From positions 1-24,611 of the IMG/VR virus record IMGVR_UViG_3300017697_000092: DNA of 24,611 bases; one strand, given 5' to 3'. The notes beneath the pieces are model-generated. The model did no database searches. It had not been told where the DNA came from and saw only the letters and a list, made by a program, of their open reading frames with translations. The DNA is from a virus. The translations under genes were made by a program, and so were the position numbers. Positions 1 through 7,311 of the stretch are shown here, one piece after another (position 1 is the stretch's first letter; every line of letters begins with the position of its first letter).

Positions 1-3
1 ATT

Positions 4-10
4 ACTCCTT
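4..10 (-). promoter_or_regulatory. Ribosome-binding site of the next gene (expected major capsid protein)
   Basis: The minus strand reads AAGGAGT here, a near-perfect Shine-Dalgarno sequence, within ten bases of the window edge. The start codon it serves must lie just outside the window. In T7-like phages the gene after the scaffold is the major capsid protein, so that product is expected by gene order only. Confidence 0.6.
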
Positions 11-194
11 AGTGAGTATAATGTGAGTTGAAATACACTCTGCATTACACTACATCCTTTCTCCAAGATTGTCCCTCGCAAGGGGTCAGGGGTAATCGTT
101 TGTTATGTTTAGCTTCGTGTTAGTTAGAGTTAACAATCCTTTGTTCACCCTACAGTGCGGATTGCACATTCCTGTAAGGTTTTGGGATGTAATC

Positions 195-249
195 CCTTCT
201 AGGCACACCGTAATGTAACTAGAAGGAAGGGGGAAGCAATATATCCCCC
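195..249 (-). terminator. Tandem hairpins after the scaffold gene (terminator or RNA-processing site)
   Basis: Two inverted repeats sit immediately after the scaffold stop. CCTTCTAG (195-202) pairs with CTAGAAGG (219-226) around a 16-base loop. GGGGGA (229-234) pairs with TCCCCC (244-249) around a 9-base loop. On the minus-strand transcript the GC-rich hairpin comes first and is followed by a pyrimidine run, not a clean U-tract. A partial terminator or an RNase III-type processing site, as T7 uses between genes, are both possible. The stems are seen in the sequence; the function is inferred. Confidence 0.4.
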
Positions 250-266
250 AACCCCATGCAACAATG

Positions 267-1025
267 TTAGAACAGACTAGACCGTGCCAACTTATCAGCA
301 ATCTGCTGTCTGTAGGCGGGGTCTTTAGCGTATCTAGGGTCACCCATAGCAGCAGTTAATTCTGCATTACTAGAGAACTTCCCGCCTGTGGATACTGCGC
401 CTGTACTACCTTCAATAAGGTTAGGTGCAGCCTCAGAACGATACCGTGCATTAAGACCTTGAATAGCAAGCCTAATCAAGTTAGGGTCTTGCGTTTCCAT
501 AGTTGCATTAAAAGCATCAATTTCATTGTCAGGTAGAGCATCCGCTGCCCAGCCTACTAGTTCTTGATACTGTTCTGAACCCCCTACTAGGGAGTGCATT
601 TCAGATTGTACTTGTTGGGACATAGCTTCTTGCCCAGCAATCCACTGATCTACTACAGCTTCAGGAAACCCAGCTTCTTCCAAGGCTGCATAAGCATCCT
701 CAGACAGTCCACCCAGTTCTGCGTACTCTTGCTGTAGTACGTCAAAGTCAATGCCGTTAGCACCAAGAACCTCTGATACTTCAGAGGCACTGTGGTTTGT
801 TACGTCTTCATCAACTTCTTCTTGTTCTTCCTGCTGAGGCTGGCCTAGCTTACCCTCTAATGCAGAGTATGCCTTAGCCATTTCCTCAACTGATTTAAAT
901 TTCTCAGGTAGCCACTCAGGACGTTCAGGGTCTTGTTGAGTTCCCTCTACCTTAGCTAACATTTCGTTTACATGCTCCTGAGATTCAGCAGCAGGTTCTT
1001 GATAAGTGTTTACGGTTTCAGCCAT
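267..1025 (-). CDS. Capsid assembly scaffolding protein (T7 gp9-like)
   Basis: This 252-aa protein is acidic and rich in Gln, Glu and Ala, with predicted helical and low-complexity stretches, including a Gln/Glu-rich run near residues 62-75. The basic C-terminus (DPAYRQQIADKLARS) fits the capsid-binding tail of podovirus scaffolds. In T7-like phages the scaffold drives prohead assembly with the portal and leaves before DNA packaging. It follows the portal directly, its ATG abutting the portal stop codon TAA, and precedes the expected capsid gene. The assignment rests on composition, the MAETVNTYQEP-type N-terminus and gene order, because scaffold sequences diverge fast. Confidence 0.82.
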   Translation of the reverse strand: MAETVNTYQEPAAESQEHVNEMLAKVEGTQQDPERPEWLPEKFKSVEEMAKAYSALEGKLGQPQQEEQEEVDEDVTNHSASEVSEVLGANGIDFDVLQQEYAELGGLSEDAYAALEEAGFPEAVVDQWIAGQEAMSQQVQSEMHSLVGGSEQYQELVGWAADALPDNEIDAFNATMETQDPNLIRLAIQGLNARYRSEAAPNLIEGSTGAVSTGGKFSSNAELTAAMGDPRYAKDPAYRQQIADKLARSSLF

Positions 1026-2588
1026 TTAACTCATTTGCTCCATAGCTTGTTGTACTTGTTCTGGGTCAACTGCTCCCGCAATTGCTGGTGCTGCTTTCTG
1101 CAATGCACCTGCCCCCGCCTGTTCCAGCATCTGTTGTTGCATCATTTGCTGTTGCATCATCTGTTCCTGAGCCTTCTGTTCTTCTGACTTAATAAGTCCA
1201 GAGGTATCAATACCAAGTGATGCAGCTAGTCTATCAATGTAGTCACCTAGGTTCATTTCATTAGCAATAACTTCTGGGCCTAGTGGCTGAAGATACTGTA
1301 AGAATGAAGCTAGTTTGTTCAAGTCTTGCCCACGGCCTAGTGCTTCAATACCTGTTACTACTGTAGGCTTGACACTATCCTTAGGCATCTTAGGCATCTT
1401 ACCCTGCTTCTGAAGCAAGTTAAGAAGTAGATTAATCAAGGGTAGTTGGAACTCCTGAGACAGAATAGAGTATACACCACCAAGAGCTGTCTCTAGTTCC
1501 TGTGCCATGAAGCGTACTTCTTCTGCTGTCACTCTCTCTGCTGATCTTTGTACAGAGGAGTTAAGTAGGAAGGCAGCACCAAGTCTGTCGTTAATCATCT
1601 GCATAGTCTCAAGAGCTACACGGAAGTCACCACCCTTCTGTACCTGTAGGGTAGACACATCATTACTGTCACCCTGTAGGAACGCACCGTTAGGTGCGGC
1701 AGAAAGGTCTTTAGTCTTTGTAGTACCGTTAGGACGTACAAGAAACAACACCTTTGCTGAGGCTGCGCTGCCCTGTACGATAGCTTTAGTCAAAGCTTCT
1801 AGGCTGCGTAGGTCACCAATGTATTCCTCAATGAAGCCACGCCCATAGTCCTCACCATCAATACGAATAAACCGTAGTGGAATGAAGGGGTTTTGATCTT
1901 CCTTAAACATACCCTTAGTAGACTCAAGCAATATCCCAGATACTTCTTGGATAACCTCAAAGCCTTTGGGTGTGCGAGTCACTCTTGTATATAGATCATG
2001 GCTCTTAACTGGTGTTTCTGATGGTGGTAGTTGTTCACGTACCTCATCAGGTAGTGTCTGAGGAGCCATAGTCTCTTTGGTAATAATCTCTAGTACCTTG
2101 CCCATTGCGTCACGCTTAACAACATAACGGTCTGGTCTAAATACTTTCATCCCACCTTCCTTTGGCATATATACCAGCGCATTACCAGTAACGATAAGCA
2201 GCTTTAGTGCCTCAAAGGTGGGTACACGGATTGACTTACCTTCAATCTCTTGCATTGCCGCACGTTCAATACGTGCTAGACCTTCTTCTACCTGACCACG
2301 GTTATCACCTGCGATCTGTTGTAGATCAAAGTCATCAATAGTCAGCCTGAAGAATGGACTGTTAGGTGGTAGTAGGGCGAGAAGAAGCTTAGATGCAAGG
2401 TTGTTTACACCCCTCGCTCCAATGCCCTGATATGGTGTCGCATAGATAGATGAACTACTATGACCCTCTTCAGGCAAAAGAGTAGGAATAGTAAGCCTCG
2501 CCGCCTCACGGCCTCTTTCTAGGAAAGTATCTCTCTCTCCATTTAGTTGGCTGTAGCGTTTAGCTACTGTACCTACATCTTGTTCCAT
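1026..2588 (-). CDS. Portal / head-tail connector protein (T7 gp8-like)
   Basis: At 520 aa this is close to the usual length of T7-type connectors. It forms the dodecameric ring at one capsid vertex through which DNA is packaged and ejected. Recognisable family features are the N-terminal RYSQLNGERDTFLERGREAA segment, then NLASKLLLALLPPNSPFFRL and RSLEALTKAIVQGSAASAK, and a C-terminal helical region. The ATG at 2588 has GAGGT eight bases upstream. The extreme C-terminus carries a Met/Gln repeat (EQMMQQQMMQQQMLEQ) and an Ala-rich tail. The position before the scaffold matches T7 genes 8-9-10. Confidence 0.95.
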   Translation of the reverse strand: MEQDVGTVAKRYSQLNGERDTFLERGREAARLTIPTLLPEEGHSSSSIYATPYQGIGARGVNNLASKLLLALLPPNSPFFRLTIDDFDLQQIAGDNRGQVEEGLARIERAAMQEIEGKSIRVPTFEALKLLIVTGNALVYMPKEGGMKVFRPDRYVVKRDAMGKVLEIITKETMAPQTLPDEVREQLPPSETPVKSHDLYTRVTRTPKGFEVIQEVSGILLESTKGMFKEDQNPFIPLRFIRIDGEDYGRGFIEEYIGDLRSLEALTKAIVQGSAASAKVLFLVRPNGTTKTKDLSAAPNGAFLQGDSNDVSTLQVQKGGDFRVALETMQMINDRLGAAFLLNSSVQRSAERVTAEEVRFMAQELETALGGVYSILSQEFQLPLINLLLNLLQKQGKMPKMPKDSVKPTVVTGIEALGRGQDLNKLASFLQYLQPLGPEVIANEMNLGDYIDRLAASLGIDTSGLIKSEEQKAQEQMMQQQMMQQQMLEQAGAGALQKAAPAIAGAVDPEQVQQAMEQMS

Positions 2589-2619
2589 TTATTGTACCTC
2601 ATAATCAACACTTGTGATC

Positions 2620-2931
2620 TTAAGTCTTAGGTATATTTAAACCAGTACCACCAGAAGCACCAGCTACCTGTGCTGAACCCTGACCTAAAACGAGAGCCTT
2701 CTTGCCCCTACGTCTGCGGCGTTGTACACCTGCACCTGTTTCTACTGTAGTTGCTACTTCTTCTTCTTGTTGTTTAGCTGCGGCTGTAGATGGTGCAGCA
2801 GTAACTGAAGCAGGTTTACTAGGTGTACCACGTGCTTTTGCTTTACCACCCTGTACAGCATAGCTTGCTTTCTTAACTTGCTTTTTTACAGCACGTGCAA
2901 TTTTTCTAATTGGTTTCTTTACAGCACCCAT
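2620..2931 (-). CDS. Small basic protein upstream of portal, unknown function
   Basis: This 103-aa protein has a strongly basic N-terminal third (KKPIRKIARAVKKQVKKA), an Ala/Thr/Pro-rich middle, a run of five arginines near residue 72, and a C-terminus ending GGTGLNIPKT. I do not recognise a named family. Small proteins of this kind commonly precede the portal in marine T7-like phages. The ATG follows AGGGA at good spacing and starts one base after the upstream stop. The C-terminal Gly-rich ending resembles that of its upstream neighbour, so the two may be related or share a partner. A virion or DNA-binding role would be a guess from charge and position. Confidence 0.75.
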   Translation of the reverse strand: MGAVKKPIRKIARAVKKQVKKASYAVQGGKAKARGTPSKPASVTAAPSTAAAKQQEEEVATTVETGAGVQRRRRRGKKALVLGQGSAQVAGASGGTGLNIPKT

Positions 2932-2932
2932 G

Positions 2933-3157
2933 TTATGATCCCTGCCCTATCTGTAGTCCCGAACCAGTACTGCCTGTTTGTAAGGATGTATCAGTTGTAA
3001 CTTTTAATTGTTTCTTACCCTTTTGCTTCTTCTTAATACCCATTGCTGGGGTTTCTTCGTCAGCCATCTCCAAGTCAGGTGTCTTCTGTACTGCTGTAAC
3101 TGGACGTGCTACCTGTGGTGGGGGTGCTGGCATTTTAGGTCTGAACATTCCACCCAT
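2933..3157 (-). CDS. Small Pro/Lys-rich protein in the structural module, unknown function
   Basis: This 74-aa protein starts MGGMFRPKMPAPPPQ. It has a Pro-rich N-terminus, a short acidic stretch, a lysine-rich patch (GIKKKQKGKKQLK) and a Gly/Ser-rich tail ending GSGLQIGQGS. It is probably disordered. The start is supported by GAGGA upstream and by lying just after the previous stop. It sits between the 60-aa ORF and the basic 103-aa protein and shares the G(S/T)GL(Q/N)I ending with the latter. No named family is recognised. Position suggests a minor virion or assembly protein. Confidence 0.72.
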   Translation of the reverse strand: MGGMFRPKMPAPPPQVARPVTAVQKTPDLEMADEETPAMGIKKKQKGKKQLKVTTDTSLQTGSTGSGLQIGQGS

Positions 3158-3159
3158 AT

Positions 3160-3342
3160 TTAAAATTCCTCATAATCTTGGTTTTGTAATTCAACTAGTT
3201 TCTGTATCACGGACTGTTGCCCCCTAAGGAACCCAAGCTCCTCAGGGGTAATTTGATTATGCGGAAGTTTGTTTGGATACAGTTCTAATAACGTATTTAA
3301 TAGTCCGTCAGTGATGTTGAAATCATTACCTAATACTTTCAT
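3160..3342 (-). CDS. Conserved-looking 60-aa protein, unknown function
   Basis: The product is MKVLGNDFN followed by a helical, acidic-to-neutral sequence ending LQNQDYEEF. It is the first gene after the candidate phage promoter that follows the RNR gene, so it probably opens the structural transcription unit. No strong Shine-Dalgarno is visible upstream of its ATG, so initiation may depend on the short AU-rich leader. No domain or membrane segment is evident, and I do not assign a function. Confidence 0.68.
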   Translation of the reverse strand: MKVLGNDFNITDGLLNTLLELYPNKLPHNQITPEELGFLRGQQSVIQKLVELQNQDYEEF

Positions 3343-3355
3343 TTATCAAACTTTC

Positions 3356-3374
3356 GCTAATAGGGGTACTTTAG
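3356..3374 (-). promoter_or_regulatory. Candidate phage RNA polymerase promoter, copy A
   Basis: The minus strand reads CTAAAGTACCCCTATTAGC. It overlaps the RNR stop codon and fills the short gap before the structural genes. Sixteen of 19 positions match copy B at 11776-11794. T7-type polymerases use promoters of about this length at module boundaries. The repeat is seen directly; promoter function is inferred. Confidence 0.55.
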
Positions 3375-5269
3375 ATATCTACCAACTCACATGCACCTGC
3401 TGTACAGGCTAGTGTCTGACTACCAGATGTAGTATCTTCCTTCTCATACAGGGATAGAGCAGCCCAGTCAATAGACTCAGGCATCTGCTTCTTAAGTTCT
3501 TTGTACTGTTCCTTGTCAATCTCTTGATAGGGAGCCTGTGCATAACTGTGGTCACTGTGTGGTAGGAATGAGATACCTGAACATATGTCAAAGTTCTCAT
3601 AGACCCACGCACCTACTGCCATCCACTCTGCATCCTTGACTGTGATAGTCACAGATGGTTTGTGTTCACACCAGTGTAGTGCGTAGTTCTTCCATAGTTC
3701 TAACTGCTGTAATGCAGTCATATCGTTACGAGTGACAGCACCTGAGGGTGACTTAGTAGGGAAGCTAAACACTGTGGTAGAGTCTGGCTTCATCACACAT
3801 GGTTCAGCAGGGATACCACTGTCCTTCATAAACTGTGTTAGTGGGTCTTTGTTGTCACCCCTCACAGTACGGATGTAGTACTCACTATGCCTTGCGTGGA
3901 TACCAGAAGCAGTATCAGTTAGCTGCGACACAGTACCAGATGGTTTAACACAGGTGATAGCAGCAGAAGCAGGTACTCCAAGCTTGTCAGCATAGATACG
4001 GTTGACATCAATGGCCTGTGCCTTCAACTCTTTCAACCACTTTTTACTATCAACAGTCTTAGATAGTAAGTAGTTGTCCATGATACCTGTTAGTGATACA
4101 CCAAGCAGACGTTCTTCTTCTGTATTCTTCTGCCAAATCTTACGTAAGTACGGCATCTTAGTGAAGGTAGACTGTGCTGTGCCAAGGATGGTAGCCAGTC
4201 GAACCTTACGCCGTAAGTTTTCTAAGTCATCACCCTGCCTAACAACAACCTCTGTTAGATTACAGAATTGGTACGGCCTCAAGATAATCTCAGAACAAGG
4301 GTTGGTTCCCCACTCATGTCCTGTCTCTCTACGTCCATTCATCTCTACGTGCTTGTCGGCTGCTACACGTGAGAAGATGCCACGCTCACCAGACTTAGAC
4401 TCTACTAGGGATAACCACTCACGCATGAACCCTTCCATGTCAGGCTTGTCTGTGTAGGCTACAGAGTTATTAGCCAACGCACGTTGACCCTCGTTCTCCC
4501 ACCAGCTACCTGACTTGGCATGTGCCATGCGTCCGTCACTGAGGTTAGACAGACTAATCATAGCTGAACGGCGTACACCACCCACAACTACAACCTCACC
4601 GATCTTACACATGATGTCGTGACACTCAATGCTAGTTAGTTTACGTCCTGCTGCACCCTTAAACTTAGCCACAACAAACTTAAACAAGTCATCAAGAGGC
4701 TCAGGCCCACTAGCTCTACCACCAAAGGTCTTAAGCCTAGCACCTGCTGGACGGATAGCAGACAAGTCCCACTTAGGGATGTCACCTGAGTAGAGGTGTG
4801 ACAGTAGCTTATGCAAAGCCCTAGCCCAGCCTTCCTTGCTGTCCTTAACTGCAATGACATCATCACTAATGTCTAGTGCATCAGGTACTTCAGGTAGCTT
4901 TGCAATAGACTGACGCTCTACTGAGAAGCCTACACCTGTACCACACAGTAGGATAAACATAGCTTCATCAAAGGCACGGATGTGATCTACTGGTAAGTAG
5001 CTACAGTTGTAGATGCAGGTGTTGTCACGGTCTGCTGCTACACCTGCTGTCATCAAGGCTCTCATGCTAGGCATGACCTCAAGGCTAATGATAGCTTCTT
5101 CAATTTCTTCTAGGTCTTTAGCTGGTAGACCAGTGGTAGAAATGTAGTTGATGTATCGCTGCACTGTCTCAGGCCATGTCTCTCGCCTGTTCTCTTCTTC
5201 TAGCCATCGTGCATACCTGCTAGTAGCAATGAATGTTTGGTAGTCTGTTGGTAGGTAATTGCTACTCAT
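3371..5269 (-). CDS. nrdJ: Class II (adenosylcobalamin-dependent) ribonucleotide reductase, monomeric type
   Basis: The 632-aa enzyme reduces ribonucleotides to deoxyribonucleotides with a B12-derived radical, supplying precursors for phage DNA synthesis. It resembles the monomeric Lactobacillus RTPR family. Visible residues are the NPCSEI motif (Asn323, Cys325 thiyl site, Glu327), the redox pair Cys89 and Cys336 (11 residues after Cys325, as in RTPR), CVKPSGTVS, and the C-terminal pair Cys622/Cys627 in CTAGAC. All five cysteines are present, so it looks active. RTPR has about 739 aa, so this form is compact. The ATG overlaps the MazG-like stop as ATGA. No B subunit is needed, and the host or medium must supply cobalamin. 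Confidence 0.95.
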   Translation of the reverse strand: MSSNYLPTDYQTFIATSRYARWLEEENRRETWPETVQRYINYISTTGLPAKDLEEIEEAIISLEVMPSMRALMTAGVAADRDNTCIYNCSYLPVDHIRAFDEAMFILLCGTGVGFSVERQSIAKLPEVPDALDISDDVIAVKDSKEGWARALHKLLSHLYSGDIPKWDLSAIRPAGARLKTFGGRASGPEPLDDLFKFVVAKFKGAAGRKLTSIECHDIMCKIGEVVVVGGVRRSAMISLSNLSDGRMAHAKSGSWWENEGQRALANNSVAYTDKPDMEGFMREWLSLVESKSGERGIFSRVAADKHVEMNGRRETGHEWGTNPCSEIILRPYQFCNLTEVVVRQGDDLENLRRKVRLATILGTAQSTFTKMPYLRKIWQKNTEEERLLGVSLTGIMDNYLLSKTVDSKKWLKELKAQAIDVNRIYADKLGVPASAAITCVKPSGTVSQLTDTASGIHARHSEYYIRTVRGDNKDPLTQFMKDSGIPAEPCVMKPDSTTVFSFPTKSPSGAVTRNDMTALQQLELWKNYALHWCEHKPSVTITVKDAEWMAVGAWVYENFDICSGISFLPHSDHSYAQAPYQEIDKEQYKELKKQMPESIDWAALSLYEKEDTTSGSQTLACTAGACELVDI

Positions 5270-5589
5270 CTGTTGTCACCCTCTCCGTGTAGTGTATTAG
5301 CTTCTTGTCGTTTCTTTAGTTTCTCTACGTTCATCTCTGCAATAGTCTGTAGTGATAAGCCACAGTCATGTGCTAGTGCAGCCAGCATCCAGAGTACATC
5401 ACCCATCTCTGCTGCAATAGCTTGCTTCTGATCCTGCATTGGTATTCCATCACGCATCATCTTAGCAATCTTACCTGCCACCTCACCTGCCTCTTCAGCA
5501 AGACCTAAGGCTGCATAGGATACAGCATACTTCTTAGGATACACGGCTGTCTTCAATGCACCAATCTGGTACTCATAGAAGTTCATCAT
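5266..5589 (-). CDS. MazG-like nucleoside triphosphate pyrophosphohydrolase
   Basis: This 107-aa single-domain protein has the MazG metal-binding pattern, EExxE at residues 32-36 (AEEAGEVAGKI) and ExxD at 61-64 (AEMGDVLWML), with a helical build. The family hydrolyses NTPs or dNTPs to monophosphate and pyrophosphate. In phages it has been linked to nucleotide pool control or ppGpp, though the latter is debated. It lies between a DUF3310 gene and the RNR and overlaps both (TAATG and ATGA), so it belongs to a nucleotide-metabolism operon. Two consecutive ATG codons (5589 and 5586) are possible starts. The specific substrate cannot be read from the sequence. Confidence 0.88.
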   Translation of the reverse strand: MMNFYEYQIGALKTAVYPKKYAVSYAALGLAEEAGEVAGKIAKMMRDGIPMQDQKQAIAAEMGDVLWMLAALAHDCGLSLQTIAEMNVEKLKKRQEANTLHGEGDNR

Positions 5590-5903
5590 TACCAGTTCAC
5601 TCCTTTAGTTTTCTTCATTAGTTCAATCATCTTATCCAGATACCATGCAGCTTTCTCAGCGTCTTCAATAGGATTACCCTTCTTCCACAAGCGTGAACCT
5701 GTATACTTGAGAAGATTACCATGACAGTAGCTAATAGCTTCATACTCACCTAGTACATCTACTATGTAATCAATGGTTTCAATCTCACCCTCTGCATAGT
5801 GAGCAGGACTATTAACCATGTCTTTATCTTTATTATCTAGCTCTTCTGCTTTAGCTTTCATATATTGCTCATGCCCTAGAGGGATGCCAAAGGTGGTTGC
5901 CAT
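5589..5903 (-). CDS. DUF3310 domain protein (related to T7 gp1.7 nucleotide kinase domain)
   Basis: The 104-aa protein shows the DUF3310 signature: VNSPAHYAEGEIETIDYI (residues 30-47), then AISYCHGNLLKY and WKKGNPIEDAEKAAWYL. T7 gp1.7, which phosphorylates dTMP and other nucleotides, carries a related region. Whether this short version is a kinase is unknown. It lies in an operon with the MazG-like protein and RNR, which fits nucleotide metabolism. The ATG lies inside the end of the exonuclease gene (28-base overlap), with GGAG about ten bases upstream. Confidence 0.88.
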   Translation of the reverse strand: MATTFGIPLGHEQYMKAKAEELDNKDKDMVNSPAHYAEGEIETIDYIVDVLGEYEAISYCHGNLLKYTGSRLWKKGNPIEDAEKAAWYLDKMIELMKKTKGVNW

Positions 5904-6604
5904 AGCTTTACTTCTCCTGTCTCTGTGTTGTACTCACCATCACGTAGGATACGTGCTAGCCTTGCGTTCTCTAGTGCTACGTCTTCAGATAAACCTTTAC
6001 TCTTAAACGCAGCAACCACCGTATCCCACGTACAACCAGATGATAAAAGTTTATTAGCAGTCTTGGGGCCAACAGTTGGACAGCCGCTATAGTTATCTGT
6101 ACTGTCCCCAACCAGAGTTTGGAAAAGGAAATTGTAGTGAGCTTCTTCTTCAGTGATCGTAACCAGTTCACCATTAATCCAATGCTTTGCTGGTATAGTG
6201 AGTAGGTCTTTGTCTTCAGACCAGATAATAGTATCTGGATTTTTAGTAGCCAGTATTCCAAGAACATCATCAGCCTCCAAGTTCCTGTACATAATTGTAT
6301 TGTATTTAGATGTAAGGTATTCCCTAGCCCAGCCAAGTAGCATAGGCTTACGTGTATCTTTACGATTAGCCTTGTAGTAGGGTGCTACATTCTTACGGAA
6401 GTTAGCCTTATCACTTAGTGTAATGATACAATCCTGAGCAGGAGCATCCATTAACTTGTGTATCTGATCCTCTAGTCGTGCCTCGACATCAGGCTCAAAG
6501 GCATGTAGTGACCACAGACCATCACCCCAATTGATGGGTGTCTCAGCAGATGCAGCAGCCTTGTAAGCAATGATGTCACCATCAATAAGCAGTAGGGTCA
6601 TCAT
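5876..6604 (-). CDS. 5'-3' exonuclease, FEN/PIN family (T7 gp6-like)
   Basis: The 242-aa protein carries the FEN-type acidic sites: D8 and D10 (LLIDGDIIAY), E110/D112/D113 (LEADDVLG), E130/D131/D133 (SEDKDLLT) and D167/D170 (GDSTDN), followed by a helix-hairpin-helix-like GCPTVGPKTANKLL. T7 gp6 removes RNA primers and degrades host DNA together with endonuclease I. Start ATGATG follows GAGGAG; the second ATG (6601) has the better spacing. It overlaps the upstream membrane-protein gene by 23 bases and the downstream DUF3310 gene by 28. Confidence 0.93.
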   Translation of the reverse strand: MMTLLLIDGDIIAYKAAASAETPINWGDGLWSLHAFEPDVEARLEDQIHKLMDAPAQDCIITLSDKANFRKNVAPYYKANRKDTRKPMLLGWAREYLTSKYNTIMYRNLEADDVLGILATKNPDTIIWSEDKDLLTIPAKHWINGELVTITEEEAHYNFLFQTLVGDSTDNYSGCPTVGPKTANKLLSSGCTWDTVVAAFKSKGLSEDVALENARLARILRDGEYNTETGEVKLWQPPLASL

Positions 6605-6764
6605 CTATCTCCTCTTTTCTTTCATGTTTCCTTAGGATATGTAGCCCTGTCTGTACCTGAATGTAGTCTAGGTATGCCTCAACAATCCACTTAATGCTTA
6701 GACAAATACTAACACTCATAAACGAACAGGTTAGTATTAGCTTCCATACAAAATCAAAGTCCAT
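6582..6764 (-). CDS. Small single-pass membrane protein, unknown function
   Basis: The 60-aa product has one hydrophobic segment near residues 7-28 (WKLILTCSFMSVSICLSIKW) followed by a charged C-terminal half (HERKEEIDDDP). It is therefore likely an inner-membrane protein with a cytoplasmic tail. The ATG at 6764 overlaps the end of the endonuclease-like gene by 11 bases and has AAAGGA at good spacing. It overlaps the exonuclease start downstream. I do not recognise a family. Confidence 0.7.
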   Translation of the reverse strand: MDFDFVWKLILTCSFMSVSICLSIKWIVEAYLDYIQVQTGLHILRKHERKEEIDDDPTAY

Positions 6765-7311
6765 TGATGATATCCTTTGCTTGCTTTACTGTGATGTTAA
6801 ACCACTCGTTCTTCTTCTCTCCAATTAGTTCAGCCATCACATGAGCTTCACGTTCAGCTTCTGCTCTGTCAGAAAAGAATACACTGTGTTCTAGTTTGTA
6901 GTTTCTAAATGGGGAATAGGTTTGATAATCTTTCAACCTATCTTCAGCAAGGATAGCCTTACCAATCTTAACCCAATCAGGCCAAGCGGTATTAGTTATG
7001 ATGTACACATCACCTTCTTTGACAGCATCAAACTTAGCTAAGGCTCCCTTCTTAATCTTCTTGATTAAGTTCCTAGCACGTTCAATGGGTATCTGGTAGG
7101 CTCTAGTACAAGGCTTACACATATAACGCCTGTTCTTCTGAAAACCCTCGTACCAGTTACTATCATTTAACTCTACATCACAATGGTTACAAGTCTTAGT
7201 GGGTGTCTGCCCAGTTACTTCCGTACTTGTACTCACTGTCAAGTCTACATCTAAAGTTGAAGTGTCTTTCAACGTCCCGCATACACTCAAGAATAACTCG
7301 CCCTGTCTCAT
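6754..7311 (-). CDS. Zinc-finger plus GIY-YIG-like (T5orf172/Mug113) putative endonuclease
   Basis: Residues 41-68 hold two CxxC pairs (CNHC and CKPC), likely one zinc-binding knuckle. Residues 102-185 follow the GIY-YIG superfamily T5orf172/Mug113 pattern: VYIITNTAWPDWVKIGKA, RLKDYQTYSPF, then a conserved Glu region and EWFNI. Such proteins in phages are often free-standing homing endonucleases, and this one follows the DNA polymerase gene, a favoured homing site. The start is uncertain. The ATG at 7311 gives a 116-base overlap with the polymerase. A GTG at residue 26 is an alternative, and the zinc finger requires a start before residue 41. Catalytic activity is inferred. Confidence 0.75.
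   Translation of the reverse strand: MRQGELFLSVCGTLKDTSTLDVDLTVSTSTEVTGQTPTKTCNHCDVELNDSNWYEGFQKNRRYMCKPCTRAYQIPIERARNLIKKIKKGALAKFDAVKEGDVYIITNTAWPDWVKIGKAILAEDRLKDYQTYSPFRNYKLEHSVFFSDRAEAEREAHVMAELIGEKKNEWFNITVKQAKDIINGL

Larger units (their letters stand above)
1..266 (-). other. Intergenic leader between scaffold and next structural gene
   Basis: No convincing gene lies in this stretch. The only long ORF here (86-343) has no ribosome-binding site and overlaps the scaffold gene. The region holds two adjacent hairpins near the scaffold stop (listed separately), a small tetraloop hairpin at 73-84 (CCCT/AGGG) and the Shine-Dalgarno at 4-10. In T7 the leader of the capsid gene carries a strong phage promoter. 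The 19-base motif found elsewhere in this window has no clear copy here; only a weak TACCCCT match occurs near 88-94. Confidence 0.6.

Noticed and set aside
5-24. T3/T7-like promoter resemblance (ATTATACTCACTAAGGAG) before the expected capsid gene
   Set aside because: It aligns with T3 only with several gaps, occurs once, and its last bases are the capsid ribosome-binding site. The repeated CTAAAGTTCCCCTATTG motif is a better promoter candidate.
86-343. 85-aa minus-strand ORF between scaffold and capsid leader
   Set aside because: It overlaps the scaffold gene out of frame, lacks a Shine-Dalgarno sequence and has no protein-like composition.
3409-3612. 67-aa minus-strand ORF inside the RNR gene
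   Set aside because: It lies wholly inside the RNR frame region, with no start signals. It is a frame shadow.
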